The notes: generated by a model not told the origin, from the sequence alone. 64,000 nucleotides of DNA from an uncultured Lachnospiraceae bacterium (GCA_947588995.1 CANPZI010000003.1:1-64000), one strand, 5' to 3'; shown: positions 18,293-28,556, counted from the first letter of the stretch. Program-made: numbers and translations.

Positions 18293-19381
18293 ATGAAAGA
18301 GAATACAGCAGATCGGGAATCCCGCATCTTTCGTTTTTTATTATTTTTATCCAACTATAAATTTCACCTGACAATCTTCAGCATCGGTGTCGTGCACACC
18401 CTGTTTTTTCTCCTGTTTCTCTTTCTGCATGTCACGCCGATGGTCGTTTTTAATCTATTCAGCGTGCTGACTTACCTGTCGTGCGGTATCATGCTCAGGA
18501 AACCGGGACGCCTGTTCCGCGTATTTCTGGCCACCTACTTTGAGATTCTCCTCCACTCCCTCGCCGCGGCGATCTGCATCGGCTGGCAGTACGGCTTCAC
18601 CATGTATATTCTGGCGTTAATCCCTTTCTGCTATTATATGTGCAACAATCTCGTGAGCGGGCGGAAGCGGTACATCGCGGCGACGCTGCTTGGCTTTATC
18701 GCTTTTCTGGCTTTCGCCGGATGCCGGATGATCATCCTGTTTCGGCCGCCGCTGTACAGCCTGTCGCTCTCACCTGTATTTTTGTTTCTCATCTATATGT
18801 TTAACGCGGTCTGCACCTGCATTTTCATGATTGTGTTCTCCCTGATTTTTCTGCTGGAAATCCATCTCTCGGACAGCAAGCTCCGCAGCCAGAACGAGCT
18901 CCTGGAGAAGCTGGCCAACACGGACCCGCTCACCGGTCTGTACAACCGCAGGAGTATGCAGGTATTCCTCGATCACGCCATGGAATCCGGCAGGGATTTC
19001 TGCCTGGCCATGTGCGACATCGACGACTTCAAAAAGGTGAATGACACCTACGGCCATGACGCCGGCGACATCGTGCTGAAAGAGATTGCCGAGATCATGA
19101 AAGAACAGACAGGTTCGCAAGGTTACGTCTGCAGATGGGGCGGCGAGGAGATCCTGATCTTCAGCAGCGTGAATACGGAACAGACCTGCGCCATGATGGA
19201 GAAAATACGCCGCAGCATCTGCAATCACATCTTCGTGTGCGGCGAGAAACTGGTGCGCTGCTCCGTCACCGTCGGCGTATCGGCCCATCGGACCGGCCGC
19301 TCCGTGGAGGACACCGTCACCGAGGCGGACTACAACCTCTACTACGGCAAAAAGAACGGAAAAAACAGAGTGGTCGCCTGA
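18293..19381 (+). CDS. Membrane diguanylate cyclase (GGDEF, GGEEI variant)
   Basis: Likely makes cyclic di-GMP from two GTP. Six hydrophobic helices span about residues 20-200, followed by a short coiled linker and a GGDEF domain starting at LANTDPLTGLYNRRSM; the active-site loop is RWGGEEIL, an accepted active variant of GGDEF. The RxxD inhibitory site five residues before the loop is absent, so product inhibition at that site is unlikely. An in-frame TGA three codons upstream excludes a longer protein. The ATG overlaps the stop of a 4-codon ORF (ATG ACT GAG CCA TGA) placed directly behind AGAGG, so the cyclase start is 14 nt from that Shine-Dalgarno. It stands alone, divergent from its neighbour. 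Confidence 0.9.
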   Translation: MKENTADRESRIFRFLLFLSNYKFHLTIFSIGVVHTLFFLLFLFLHVTPMVVFNLFSVLTYLSCGIMLRKPGRLFRVFLATYFEILLHSLAAAICIGWQYGFTMYILALIPFCYYMCNNLVSGRKRYIAATLLGFIAFLAFAGCRMIILFRPPLYSLSLSPVFLFLIYMFNAVCTCIFMIVFSLIFLLEIHLSDSKLRSQNELLEKLANTDPLTGLYNRRSMQVFLDHAMESGRDFCLAMCDIDDFKKVNDTYGHDAGDIVLKEIAEIMKEQTGSQGYVCRWGGEEILIFSSVNTEQTCAMMEKIRRSICNHIFVCGEKLVRCSVTVGVSAHRTGRSVEDTVTEADYNLYYGKKNGKNRVVA

Positions 19382-19394
19382 ACCGCTCTGTTTT
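19362..19394. terminator. Bidirectional terminator
   Basis: A 12-bp stem (AAAACAGAGTGG/CCGCTCTGTTTT, one G-U pair) with a nine-base loop that contains the GGDEF stop codon. T-runs lie on both sides, TTTT on the plus strand and TTTTTT on the minus strand. It ends both the cyclase transcript and the leuCD transcript that comes from the right. Confidence 0.85.
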
Positions 19395-19418
19395 AGTCAG
19401 GGATGTCCGTATTTTCCC

Positions 19419-20201
19419 TCACAGTTTTCTGGCATTTCTGTCCCCGTGCAAAATCCGCTCTCTGTCGGAAGCGCTCGGCTCGATCACATTGCCCTGCCTG
19501 TCATAGTATGTCAGAAGCGTGGAGTTGTGCGCCACCGTCTTCCTGCCGTTATCCGTCAGCAGACTCACCACCTGCGACAGATCGCCGCTTCGCAGATAGG
19601 GCTGCACTTCCCTGTCGATACGCGCCTCCTCGCTGCGCATCCGCACGGTCAGCTCCTCTGCCGTAGGCGCAGGAATCTCCTGTGCCGCGGCAATCCGGTC
19701 ACTCTCCCGCACATCCTGCCGTATATCTTCCGCGCTTTCCGGCGCAGGGCCTGTATCCTGTATCTCTTCCGCGATATTCTCCGCCGCCGCATCCGCCTCA
19801 GGATTTTCTTCCCGCGGCGCGTCATACCACAGACGCCGTAACAGTGTCCTGATTCCCTCCGCCACGGCACGCACCGTATCGCGCAGAGATACCCACAGAG
19901 GCTGCTGCGTCTTCCCGGCGCCGGCCGGACCGGCATCCCGGGCTTCTGTCTCCGCATGGCGAAGCGTCTTCTGTCCCTGTCCCGACAGCTCCAGCCTGAC
20001 GCCGTCCCGCTCTGCCTGTCGGTCACGCTCCGCATCCGGCGCGGTTTGGCCGATCTTTGCTTTCTGCTCTTTGTCAGCCAGATCCGTATCTTTTCCGTAA
20101 TCCAGACTGAACTTTTCACCCGCCTCGATCCTGCCGCGGGGATTGGCGTTCTGTATCCTGGGATATTCGTACGGATCATGGTTGTCGATTCTGTTTACCA
20201 T
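19419..20201 (-). CDS. Unknown hydrophilic protein after leuD
   Basis: A 260-residue protein that I cannot assign. It has no signal peptide or membrane helix. The middle (about residues 40-180) is low-complexity, rich in Ala, Glu, Asp and Arg, and probably disordered; the C-terminal part (VQPYLRSGDLSQVVSLLTDN onward) looks folded. The start ATG lies 6 bp after the leuD stop with no strong Shine-Dalgarno, so it is probably translated by coupling to leuD. A bidirectional terminator follows. Its place at the end of a leucine operon says little about function. Confidence 0.6.
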   Translation of the reverse strand: MVNRIDNHDPYEYPRIQNANPRGRIEAGEKFSLDYGKDTDLADKEQKAKIGQTAPDAERDRQAERDGVRLELSGQGQKTLRHAETEARDAGPAGAGKTQQPLWVSLRDTVRAVAEGIRTLLRRLWYDAPREENPEADAAAENIAEEIQDTGPAPESAEDIRQDVRESDRIAAAQEIPAPTAEELTVRMRSEEARIDREVQPYLRSGDLSQVVSLLTDNGRKTVAHNSTLLTYYDRQGNVIEPSASDRERILHGDRNARKL

Positions 20202-20207
20202 AGCGCG

Positions 20208-20696
20208 TTATCTGCCGTTGATATAGTTTACCAGTCCCTCTGCGTCGATAATTTGCTGCATGAACTCCGGAAATGCCTGACCCTGATAAGTCGTCCCTTT
20301 TGTCACGTCCGTGATCACGCCCGTATCGAAATTCACTTCCACCGTGTCCCCCGCGTCGATCTCCCTCGCCGCCTCAGGGCACTCCACGATCGGCAGGCCG
20401 ATATTGATGGCGTTCCTGTAGAAAATTCTGGCAAACGTCTCCGCAATCACGCAGCTTACCCCCGCCGCCTTGATCGCTATCGGCGCGTGCTCTCTGGACG
20501 AACCGCAGCCGAAATTTTTCGTTGCCACAATGATATCTCCTTTCGCCACCCGATGGATGAAGTCTTTATCGATATCCTCCATACAGTGCAGCGCAAGTTC
20601 CGCCGGATCGGAAGAATTCAGATATCGTGCCGGGATGATCACGTCCGTATCCACATTGTCCCCATACTTAAAAACCGTTCCTTTTGCCGCTTTCAT
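20208..20696 (-). CDS. leuD: 3-isopropylmalate dehydratase small subunit
   Basis: With LeuC it isomerises 2-isopropylmalate to 3-isopropylmalate in leucine synthesis. The swivel domain shows [13 protein letters not shown] near residue 15 and the conserved [19 protein letters not shown]. At 162 residues it is the short form common in anaerobes; such short forms can also be homoaconitase-like subunits, but linkage to ilv genes favours leucine. GAGG seven bases before ATG. It lies 60 bp after leuC. Confidence 0.93.
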   Translation of the reverse strand: MKAAKGTVFKYGDNVDTDVIIPARYLNSSDPAELALHCMEDIDKDFIHRVAKGDIIVATKNFGCGSSREHAPIAIKAAGVSCVIAETFARIFYRNAINIGLPIVECPEAAREIDAGDTVEVNFDTGVITDVTKGTTYQGQAFPEFMQQIIDAEGLVNYINGR

Positions 20697-20756
20697 ATCA
20701 CTACCTCGCTCTTTCTGTTCTGTGCTGCTGATTTTGACAAGACACGCTTACGCCGC

Positions 20757-22022
20757 TCAGTCTAAGCGGCAGGGGCAGGAAATTTTGCCCGCCACCGCGC
20801 TGGCCGCCGCGACCGCGGGGCTCGCCAGATAGATTTCCGACTCCACATGACCCATGCGCCCGACAAAGTTGCGGTTCGTGGTGGACACGCAGCGCTCTCC
20901 CTGTGCCAGAATGCCCATATAGCCGCCCAGACAGGGGCCGCAGGTCGGTGTGCTGACCACCGCGCCGGCCTCGACAAAGATCTTTAGCAGCCCTTCCTCC
21001 ATCGCCTGCAGGTAAACTGCCTGCGTCGCCGGAATGACGATGCAGCGAATCCCTTTCGCTATATGCCTGCCCTGAAGCACTTTCGCCGCAATCCGCATAT
21101 CGTCGATGCGCCCGTTGGTGCAGGAGCCGATCACCACCTGATCGATCACAATGTCCTCCTTGATCTCATCGATGGTCTTCGTGTTCTCCGGCAGATGCGG
21201 AAACGCGATTGTCGGCCTTAAAGTGCTTAAGTCGATCGTGTACTCTTCCTCATAAACGGCATCCGCATCCGCCTCATAGACGGTGTACGGCTTGTCGGAA
21301 TGCTCTTTCATGTAGGCGGCCGCCAGCTCATCCACCGGGAAGATGCCGTTCTTGCCGCCCGCCTCGATAGCCATATTCGCAATCGTAAATCGGTCGTCCA
21401 TGGTGAGGTTCGCAACGCCCTCCCCCACAAACTCCATGGACTTGTACAGCGCGCCGTCCACGCCGATCATGCCGATGATATGTAAGATCACGTCCTTGCC
21501 GCTCACCCACTCGGAGGGCTTGCCGGTCAGGTTGAATTTTATCGCGGAGGGCACCTTGAACCAGGCCTTGCCCGTCGCCATGCCGGCCGCCATGTCCGTG
21601 CTGCCGACGCCCGTGGAAAAAGCGCCCAGCGCCCCGTAGGTGCAGGTGTGGGAATCCGCGCCGATAATCACGTCTCCCGCCACCGTCAGGCCTTTCTCCG
21701 GCAGCAGCGCGTGCTCGATGCCCATCTCGCCCACCTCAAAATAGTTGGTGATCTTGTTGCGGTACGCAAATTCCCTGACACACTTGCAGTGCTCGGCGGA
21801 TTTGATGTCCTTGTTCGGCACGAAGTGATCCGGCACGAGGGCGATCTTGTCCTTGTCGAAGACGCCGTCCACTTTCATCTTCTCCATCTCTTTAATCGCC
21901 ACCGGGCTTGTGATATCATTGCCGAGTACCAGATCCAGATTCGCTTCAATGAGCTGTCCGGCCTCCACTTTATCGAGTCCCGCGTGAGCCGCGAGAATTT
22001 TCTGCGTCATTGTCATTCCCAT
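20757..22022 (-). CDS. leuC: 3-isopropylmalate dehydratase large subunit
   Basis: Aconitase-fold 4Fe-4S enzyme subunit. Cluster ligands are visible as Cys in [12 protein letters not shown] and in TCGPCLGG; the substrate loop [21 protein letters not shown] is intact. The 421-residue length is that of the archaeal/anaerobe-type LeuC rather than the ~470-residue Gram-negative form. AGGAGG eight bases before the first ATG fixes the start. It begins a separate leuC-leuD-unknown transcript downstream of an extended -10 promoter. The labile cluster suits an anaerobe. Confidence 0.94.
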   Translation of the reverse strand: MGMTMTQKILAAHAGLDKVEAGQLIEANLDLVLGNDITSPVAIKEMEKMKVDGVFDKDKIALVPDHFVPNKDIKSAEHCKCVREFAYRNKITNYFEVGEMGIEHALLPEKGLTVAGDVIIGADSHTCTYGALGAFSTGVGSTDMAAGMATGKAWFKVPSAIKFNLTGKPSEWVSGKDVILHIIGMIGVDGALYKSMEFVGEGVANLTMDDRFTIANMAIEAGGKNGIFPVDELAAAYMKEHSDKPYTVYEADADAVYEEEYTIDLSTLRPTIAFPHLPENTKTIDEIKEDIVIDQVVIGSCTNGRIDDMRIAAKVLQGRHIAKGIRCIVIPATQAVYLQAMEEGLLKIFVEAGAVVSTPTCGPCLGGYMGILAQGERCVSTTNRNFVGRMGHVESEIYLASPAVAAASAVAGKISCPCRLD

Positions 22023-22079
22023 GACCGATACCTCCTGTCGTTGCGTTTATTTCCTGTATCATATTTTCATACGAATATC

Positions 22080-22088
22080 ATTGTAGCA
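22080..22088 (-). promoter_or_regulatory. Extended -10 promoter of leuC
   Basis: Minus-strand TGCTACAAT has a TGn extension before a near-consensus -10 box, about 55 bp before the leuC ATG. No good -35 box is present at the usual spacing, which is normal for extended -10 promoters. I see no T-box or leader-peptide attenuator in the ~130-bp gap. Confidence 0.55.
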
Positions 22089-22153
22089 TAGAATTTCGGA
22101 TAAGAAAAATACTTTTTGCCCGCTTCTTTGCCGTCTGAAGTATATGTCGGACG

Positions 22154-24340
22154 CTAATGCAGGGGAACCACGATATAGATCCCGGAATCCTCCGCTTCGG
22201 CCAAACCGTTTTGCAGCATCTCTGAGATGCTTTTATCATACTCTCCCTCCGCCAGCATCGTCTCCGCGAACTCTTTTTTGACGCACAGATAATCGGAGCC
22301 GTAATACACTTCTTTGAGCGAATCAAGCGTACTCGCCTGATCGATCACACCGCCGATCACATCCGGCCGGTAATAGGAAGAGCGGAAGTCCAGATCGCTG
22401 AAGATCACCACGGATTTCTCCGGGATTTCCGCATATGCCCTCTCCCAGCCGGCCCGCACGTCGCTGTAGTAGGCGCGCCCTTCTTTCAGTTCTCCGCTGT
22501 CAGTCAGCGAGAGCAGCGAGATCAGGACGACGGCAAAAGCAGCCCCCGCGAAATAAGAAAAAGCCTTTCTGCCTCTAAGGTATGGCAGGAGCAGACCGAT
22601 CAGCCCGATGCAGGCCAGGAAAGTCGCCGGCTCGAAAAAGCGGAAATAAAAACTGTCCATGGACGAAAAGTAGCGGATCACGATAAAGATCAGATAGTAG
22701 GATACCGCCATCGTCAAGAAAACAGATTCCGTCGTCCTGCGCCTGCAGGTTTTTCTGACAAACCAGATAAGGCCGGCGAACACAACCGCCAGGAACAGCA
22801 CCTTTTTGTCAAAAGGATAACCGTCGATCAATTCCGGCACCTGCAGGGAAAAGATGTTGAAGATCTCTGTCAGCAGAGACTGGATCAGATCGTTCGTCAG
22901 CTTCTCGTAGTCGTCCCACCACATCGTCCGGCTCACCCCGGAGGGCATACCGTTCATCAGCTTATTGACACAGAAATAACCGACCGACAGCAGTCCCGAC
23001 ACAAAAGCGGTGAGGGTAAGGCCGATCATTTTTCTGCACACCGCGCGTTCTCTCCTCTTCCGATAATCGAGCAAGAGCCCGCACAGATACAGCCCCGCCA
23101 CGATCCAGACATAGAGCCCGACATAGCGGGTGAGAAAAGACCCCAGCCCCGAAAGTCCCAACAGCACGTACCAGCGGGCTTTCACCTGCTCTTCCCGGAT
23201 GATCTTCGCAAGAACCAGCGAGAACAGGAGGAGAAACAGCATAAAGGGCACTTCGCTCCACGTATAGTAGGCCAGCTGCAAAAAGCCGAGGTTAGTCAGA
23301 CACAGGGCATAGATCCAGGCGTCTTTCCGAAAAGCCGCGTACAGCAGAAACAGAATGAGGGCGATCAGTGCCATCGTCACCAGTTTGGAGGCGAGATAGG
23401 CATCCGCTCCTCCGGTCAGGACAATCATCGCCGCAATCATCACCGGGTACAGGATCGGCCAGTTGGCGAACCAGGAGCGGTAACCGGCCAGACCGTCATA
23501 GGAAAATCCGTGCCCGCCGGCGAGATTGACCGCCTCCCGCATATAATCCGCCGAATCCGCGGAGATGTAGACTCCCTCGCAATAGGCTCTGCTGTATATG
23601 CTCAGGCACAGCGTCAGAAACAGCAGGAACAGAAACAATTCATTTCCCCACCGCCTGACCCACAAAGAGACGGGAATGCTCGCCAAAAAAGCACGGACCC
23701 GGCCGTACCCCGCCAGAACGAGCGCTATCGCCAGAACCGTCAAAACGATGACTGCCGGAACGGCATAATAAAAAATATCGCCAAACGTAACTTCCTTATC
23801 CGTCACCACGTCAATACCGAGCGACACGCCCAGCCCGACATCCTGACCGTTCTGGTATACCGTCTCCGTAAAAGGCAGCCTGCTGTCCAGATAATCCGTG
23901 TCCAACGCCATAAAATACGGTTCGCTCTCATCCGCGGTGAGTGTGAGCACATACTCGCTTCCCGCCGTGAAAAAGACGTCTCCCGCCAGTGTAAACCATT
24001 CTCCTGGCACGATCGTATCTGCGGACAGCACCTGATCCAGCAGAGTGTCCCCATCTTTTTGGGTCAGAAGAATATGGATTGTTCCTCTGCTGTCCTCGGA
24101 GAGATTGACCATCAGCAGTTCAAAACCGCCCAGCGAGACATCTTCTCCCGCGCGCATGACGATTTCCAGCGGAACATCTTTTTCGCATTTTACATAGCGC
24201 TGGATATCCGTCACTACCGGAAGTATTTTTTCGGTATCCCGGCTGTTCTTGACAGGATGCGCCAGTATTGCCATAACCAGTGCGGACAGCAGCAGAATCA
24301 CGATAACCGCCGCTGTCTTCAGCAGATATTTTTTCTTCAT
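22154..24340 (-). CDS. GT-C fold membrane glycosyltransferase-like protein
   Basis: A 728-residue polytopic protein resembling ArnT/PMT-type glycosyltransferases that use polyprenyl-phosphate sugars. One N-terminal helix is followed by an extracytoplasmic beta-rich domain (about residues 35-190), then about 11 membrane helices, then a soluble C-terminal ~120 residues. The first outer loop after the second helix has acidic residues in SADSADYMREAVNL, the position of the GT-C catalytic Asp. Its start overlaps the stop of the FAD gene (ATGA), so the two are coupled. With the upstream FAD mutase-like protein and GT2 synthase it forms a cassette that could load a sugar on a lipid carrier, flip it and transfer it outside. 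Acceptor unknown; closest role is inferred. Confidence 0.78.
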   Translation of the reverse strand: MKKKYLLKTAAVIVILLLSALVMAILAHPVKNSRDTEKILPVVTDIQRYVKCEKDVPLEIVMRAGEDVSLGGFELLMVNLSEDSRGTIHILLTQKDGDTLLDQVLSADTIVPGEWFTLAGDVFFTAGSEYVLTLTADESEPYFMALDTDYLDSRLPFTETVYQNGQDVGLGVSLGIDVVTDKEVTFGDIFYYAVPAVIVLTVLAIALVLAGYGRVRAFLASIPVSLWVRRWGNELFLFLLFLTLCLSIYSRAYCEGVYISADSADYMREAVNLAGGHGFSYDGLAGYRSWFANWPILYPVMIAAMIVLTGGADAYLASKLVTMALIALILFLLYAAFRKDAWIYALCLTNLGFLQLAYYTWSEVPFMLFLLLFSLVLAKIIREEQVKARWYVLLGLSGLGSFLTRYVGLYVWIVAGLYLCGLLLDYRKRRERAVCRKMIGLTLTAFVSGLLSVGYFCVNKLMNGMPSGVSRTMWWDDYEKLTNDLIQSLLTEIFNIFSLQVPELIDGYPFDKKVLFLAVVFAGLIWFVRKTCRRRTTESVFLTMAVSYYLIFIVIRYFSSMDSFYFRFFEPATFLACIGLIGLLLPYLRGRKAFSYFAGAAFAVVLISLLSLTDSGELKEGRAYYSDVRAGWERAYAEIPEKSVVIFSDLDFRSSYYRPDVIGGVIDQASTLDSLKEVYYGSDYLCVKKEFAETMLAEGEYDKSISEMLQNGLAEAEDSGIYIVVPLH

Positions 24341-25554
24341 TTTCCGGTAAGTTCCTCCTCCAGGCGCATCGCCAGTTCCACCACAAGATCCGAGTTGTAG
24401 TGCTCATGCTCTCCCCAGCGTCCCAAGCCATAGATGCCGCGCTCTCGCATATAAGCCATAAGCATCCGCATCACCGCAGGCTTGTCCACCGTGTTCAGCG
24501 GATAGGCATAGCGGTTCAGATAGCGGAAATTGTCTCCTTTAAGGCCGCCTGTGTTCTCCTGCCTCGTCTCCATCCAATAGCCCTTGCTGCCCGCGGCAAA
24601 ATTATGCCGTACCAGAATCCTGTGACAGGGCAGATTCTCATCCGGTATATAAATCCAGTGCGCGGCGGTGTCGAGGTGTTCAGGGACATATCGGATCTCC
24701 ACCGCCGTATGTTTTAAGTGCGCGATGCCGGCCCTCAGCTCTTCCGGCATACCCGCGATACTGTTATAACAGTCCCAGGGAATCGTCGTGATGATGTGCG
24801 TCGCCTGATACCGTCCGCCATCCTCCGTCTCTATGATCCGCCTCTCCGCATCCAGCTGACAGACATTCTGCCTGTACCGGATATAGTCCTCCATAGACGC
24901 CGCGATCCGCAGCCATACTTCCCCATACCCATATTCCTTTGGATAATAAAAAGCGGCATGCCCCGGCTGTGTCCCGTAAGGCCTGCGCGTCAGGCAGGAA
25001 CGCAGCGTCTCCTCAAAGCTGACATTCGGCAGCTTGTCGAGCCAATAGGTGCCGAGTTCATTCAGATCATCCGCGAACATTTTCCGGTTATAAGGCAGCA
25101 TGTAGTCTTCCGCAATTCTGTCGCCTAACTTCCAGCGGATCCAGTCCACGAACTTCTCCGGCTCCGCCTCCCCTGTATTGCAGCCGGCGCGCGCGACAGA
25201 CAGCAGATATTCCACCTGGCTGTCAGCGTCAAGCTGCCAGAGATTCGCCTCAAAGGGATGTCCGATCGTTTTGCCGCGAAAAGCGATTCTGCTGTCCCGC
25301 TCAAAATACGCCCACTCATCCTCAGGCATAAAGCGAAACAGAAACGCGGTCACCGCAGGGCGTCTCACATCCAGAAAATGGCCGCCGCCGATGTCTAAAG
25401 GCGCAGAGTCCACCATGACACTTCTGCAGAGTCCTCCGGCTTCCTCTTCTTTCTCCAGCACAATAAAGGACGTCTCGCCGTGATCCAGCAGCCGCCTCGC
25501 AAACGTCAGGCCCGCAGGCCCGGCCCCTATAATCAGATATTTGACAGATTCCAT
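24337..25554 (-). CDS. FAD-dependent amine-oxidase/UDP-galactopyranose mutase-like
   Basis: Flavoprotein with an N-terminal FAD Rossmann motif YLIIGAGPAGLTFARRL, an Ala/Gly-rich LEKEEEAGGLCRS segment and the second dinucleotide-contact region near residue 240 (THIITTIPWDCY). Overall layout (405 residues, DIGGGHFLD near residue 57) is that of the UDP-galactopyranose mutase/protoporphyrinogen-oxidase-like group, often found among polysaccharide genes. Placement between a GT2 polyprenol-phosphate glycosyltransferase and a GT-C transferase suggests that it remodels a nucleotide sugar or lipid-linked sugar, but this is inference. It lies 30 bp after the GT2 gene and overlaps the GT-C gene by 4 bp. 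Confidence 0.8.
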   Translation of the reverse strand: MESVKYLIIGAGPAGLTFARRLLDHGETSFIVLEKEEEAGGLCRSVMVDSAPLDIGGGHFLDVRRPAVTAFLFRFMPEDEWAYFERDSRIAFRGKTIGHPFEANLWQLDADSQVEYLLSVARAGCNTGEAEPEKFVDWIRWKLGDRIAEDYMLPYNRKMFADDLNELGTYWLDKLPNVSFEETLRSCLTRRPYGTQPGHAAFYYPKEYGYGEVWLRIAASMEDYIRYRQNVCQLDAERRIIETEDGGRYQATHIITTIPWDCYNSIAGMPEELRAGIAHLKHTAVEIRYVPEHLDTAAHWIYIPDENLPCHRILVRHNFAAGSKGYWMETRQENTGGLKGDNFRYLNRYAYPLNTVDKPAVMRMLMAYMRERGIYGLGRWGEHEHYNSDLVVELAMRLEEELTGK

Positions 25555-25584
25555 TTTGCCGCTACCTTTTGCCTTTCGGGTTCT

Positions 25585-26295
25585 TTAGCCGCCGAATACA
25601 TTTTTCTCATTTTTTTTGATGCGGAACAATACCCTGAATGCCTCAGAGACGGCGGCCGGGGTCAGGCTGGACTTCCCGCCGGTATAGTGTATCGGTACTT
25701 CTACCGTGTGATAATTCCTGCAGTAATAGCGCATCTCCGTCTGATAGATATGCCCCTTGGAGAGGAAACGGTCAAGTCTCATCTCCTCCAGAATACTGCG
25801 CTGAAAAGCCTCAAAACCGCTCGTCATATCTTTCAGTCTGGTCCCCAGGACGAGATTGGCCAGGAGAGTGCCGCCGCCGCTCAGGATTCTCCTGTAAACA
25901 GGGAGCCTGCGAATGCCGCCGCCCTGGATGAAACGCGATCCCCATACGCAGTCATAGCCCTCTTCCAGTTTCTCAATAAACTGCGGTATCTCCGCCGGAA
26001 GATGACTGCCGCCGCCGTCCATCTCTATGATCTGCTCCGCGCCGTCCGCCAGCGCCTGTCTGAATCCTTCCAGATAACAGGAGATCACGCCTGTGGATTC
26101 CTGATAAAAAATACATTTTACTCTGCCGGTTTGCTCCCGCTGTCTGATAATCTCCTCCGTCCTGTCCCGCGAATAACTGTCTATCACGGGATAGACGGAC
26201 AAATTGTCATAGGGCAGCTCCAGGATTTCATCCAGAATCTGCCCCATCGTCTCTTCCTCATTGGCAACCGGCATCACAATTATCGTTTTTTTCAT
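25585..26295 (-). CDS. GT2 polyprenol-phosphate glycosyltransferase (DPM1-like)
   Basis: GT-A fold transferase similar to dolichol/polyprenol-phosphate mannose synthases, which put one sugar on a lipid phosphate at the inner membrane face. VMPVANEEETMGQILDEIL is the nucleotide-binding start, the EMDGGGSHLPAEIPQF segment is at the metal-binding site, and VWGSRFIQGGG is family-typical. In most relatives the metal motif reads MDADxSH; here it is MDGGGSH, so the second Asp is missing. There are no C-terminal membrane helices. The ATG lies only 18 bp beyond the hairpin after ilvC and has a weak ribosome binding site, so the gene is probably read from the ilv transcript. Confidence 0.85.
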   Translation of the reverse strand: MKKTIIVMPVANEEETMGQILDEILELPYDNLSVYPVIDSYSRDRTEEIIRQREQTGRVKCIFYQESTGVISCYLEGFRQALADGAEQIIEMDGGGSHLPAEIPQFIEKLEEGYDCVWGSRFIQGGGIRRLPVYRRILSGGGTLLANLVLGTRLKDMTSGFEAFQRSILEEMRLDRFLSKGHIYQTEMRYYCRNYHTVEVPIHYTGGKSSLTPAAVSEAFRVLFRIKKNEKNVFGG

Positions 26296-26312
26296 CTTCG
26301 CTTCAATCTACA

Positions 26313-26340
26313 AAGCCCATCGGCGTACGTCGGTGGGCTT
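26313..26340 (-). terminator. Hairpin between ilvC and the GT2 gene
   Basis: A stem AAGCCCA/TGGGCTT extended by further pairs around CGTACG, followed on the minus strand by TTTGTAG. It could be a weak terminator of ilvC, or an RNA-stabilising or processing hairpin, since the next gene begins 18 bp later without a visible promoter. Confidence 0.5.
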
Positions 26341-26364
26341 GTGGATATTCTGTTTTCTCTTCTC

Positions 26365-27411
<1,047 letters not shown>

Positions 27412-27475
27412 TTAATAGCTTTGTATGGTGATGATATATCATAGACTCCGGGATCCGTCTGCCGCGCAGCCGCTC

Positions 27476-27973
27476 CTAGAGATATGTCACGTTCTCGATG
27501 CCGCGGCCAAGTCCCGCGATGCCTGTCCGTGCCAGTTCCAGAATCTCGTAGCCGTCCAGCAGACTGATGAACGCCTCGATCTTCTCCTGGTTGCCCGTAA
27601 GCTCTATGATCAGGCTCTCCGGGGATACGTCGATGATTTTGGCGCGGAAGATATCCGCCACCGCGATAACGCCCTGCCGCTCGTTGGCCGACGCCTTAAC
27701 CTTGATCATCGCGAGTTCCCTGTAGACGCTCTCCGAAGGCTTCAGTTCCTTGATATCCCTGACATCCACCAGCTTGGCCACCTGTTTCTCGATCTGATCC
27801 AGGATCTCATCGTCGCCGGACGTCACGATCGTGATGCGGGTAAAGCGCGGATCGGCCGTCACACCCGCCGTGATGCTGTCGATATTGTAGCCTCTCCTGG
27901 AAAAAAGTCCCGCGATCCGGCTTAAGACGCCGGACGTATTGTCCACCAGCAACTGAAATACTTTCTTCCGCAT
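27476..27973 (-). CDS. ilvN: Acetolactate synthase regulatory subunit (second copy)
   Basis: ACT-domain small subunit that activates the large subunit and gives valine feedback inhibition. MRKKVFQLLVDNTSGVLSRI starts the ACT domain, with the valine-contact residues Asn12, Gly15 and Asn30 (YNIDS) in place; a C-terminal ferredoxin-like domain follows. The track start is 12 codons upstream, but AAAGG eight bases before ATG points to MRKKVF. This 165-residue protein is a paralogue of the ilvN immediately upstream, 82 bp away, and only distantly similar in its C-terminal half. Two adjacent small subunits could tune inhibition by different amino acids. Confidence 0.93.
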   Translation of the reverse strand: MRKKVFQLLVDNTSGVLSRIAGLFSRRGYNIDSITAGVTADPRFTRITIVTSGDDEILDQIEKQVAKLVDVRDIKELKPSESVYRELAMIKVKASANERQGVIAVADIFRAKIIDVSPESLIIELTGNQEKIEAFISLLDGYEILELARTGIAGLGRGIENVTYL

Positions 27974-28055
27974 AATACAAACCTTTCCGCACGCGGCATA
28001 CGCCGCCACGCGCTGTCAATAATTGTATCAACTCGCCTGTAAAAAGTCAACCTGT

Positions 28056-28544
28056 CTATGCGTCCGTCTCCAGACATTTCTGCAGGGCCAGCGTCCCAGT
28101 CCGCGCCACCTCCACGATACTGACGGACTGCATCATATCGATCAGAAGACGTATCTTCTCCGGCACATCACAGATCTGGATAATCATGGTCTTCTTGGAC
28201 ATATCCACGATCTGCGCTTTCATGACGTCGCAGATCTCCATGATATCCCGTCTGTTGTTCCTGTTGTACTTCACTTTCATCAGCATCAGTTCCCGGCTGA
28301 TGCTTGCTCCCTCGTCGAACGTCTTGACTTTGATGACGTCCAGCTTCTTGTTGAGCTGCTTCTCGATCTGTTCGACGGTGCGCTCGTCTCCGCTGCTGAC
28401 AATCGTCATGCAGGAGGTCGTCGGATCATCCGTCTCCCCCACTGCCAGGCTGTCGATATTGAAGCATCTTCTGGAAAAAAGTCCCGCCACTTTGCACAAC
28501 ACGCCGGAACGGTTTTCCACCAGAACCGAATATATTTTTTTCAT
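28056..28544 (-). CDS. ilvN: Acetolactate synthase regulatory subunit (first copy)
   Basis: 162-residue ACT-domain regulatory subunit beginning MKKIYSVLVENRSGVLCKVA, with Asn11, Gly14 and Asn29, the residues known to bind valine in IlvH, all kept. It lies 12 bp after ilvB with a strong AGGAGG, as expected for the direct partner of that large subunit. The residue pattern after the ACT domain (SRELMLMKVKYNRNNRRDIM) is typical. It is followed by a second small-subunit gene, which is unusual. Confidence 0.93.
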   Translation of the reverse strand: MKKIYSVLVENRSGVLCKVAGLFSRRCFNIDSLAVGETDDPTTSCMTIVSSGDERTVEQIEKQLNKKLDVIKVKTFDEGASISRELMLMKVKYNRNNRRDIMEICDVMKAQIVDMSKKTMIIQICDVPEKIRLLIDMMQSVSIVEVARTGTLALQKCLETDA

Positions 28545-28556
28545 GGCCTTTTCCTC

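Noticed and set aside
22023-22153. T-box or leader attenuator before leuC
   Set aside because: No T-box core sequence, no run of Leu codons and no terminator/antiterminator pair could be found; only an extended -10 promoter.
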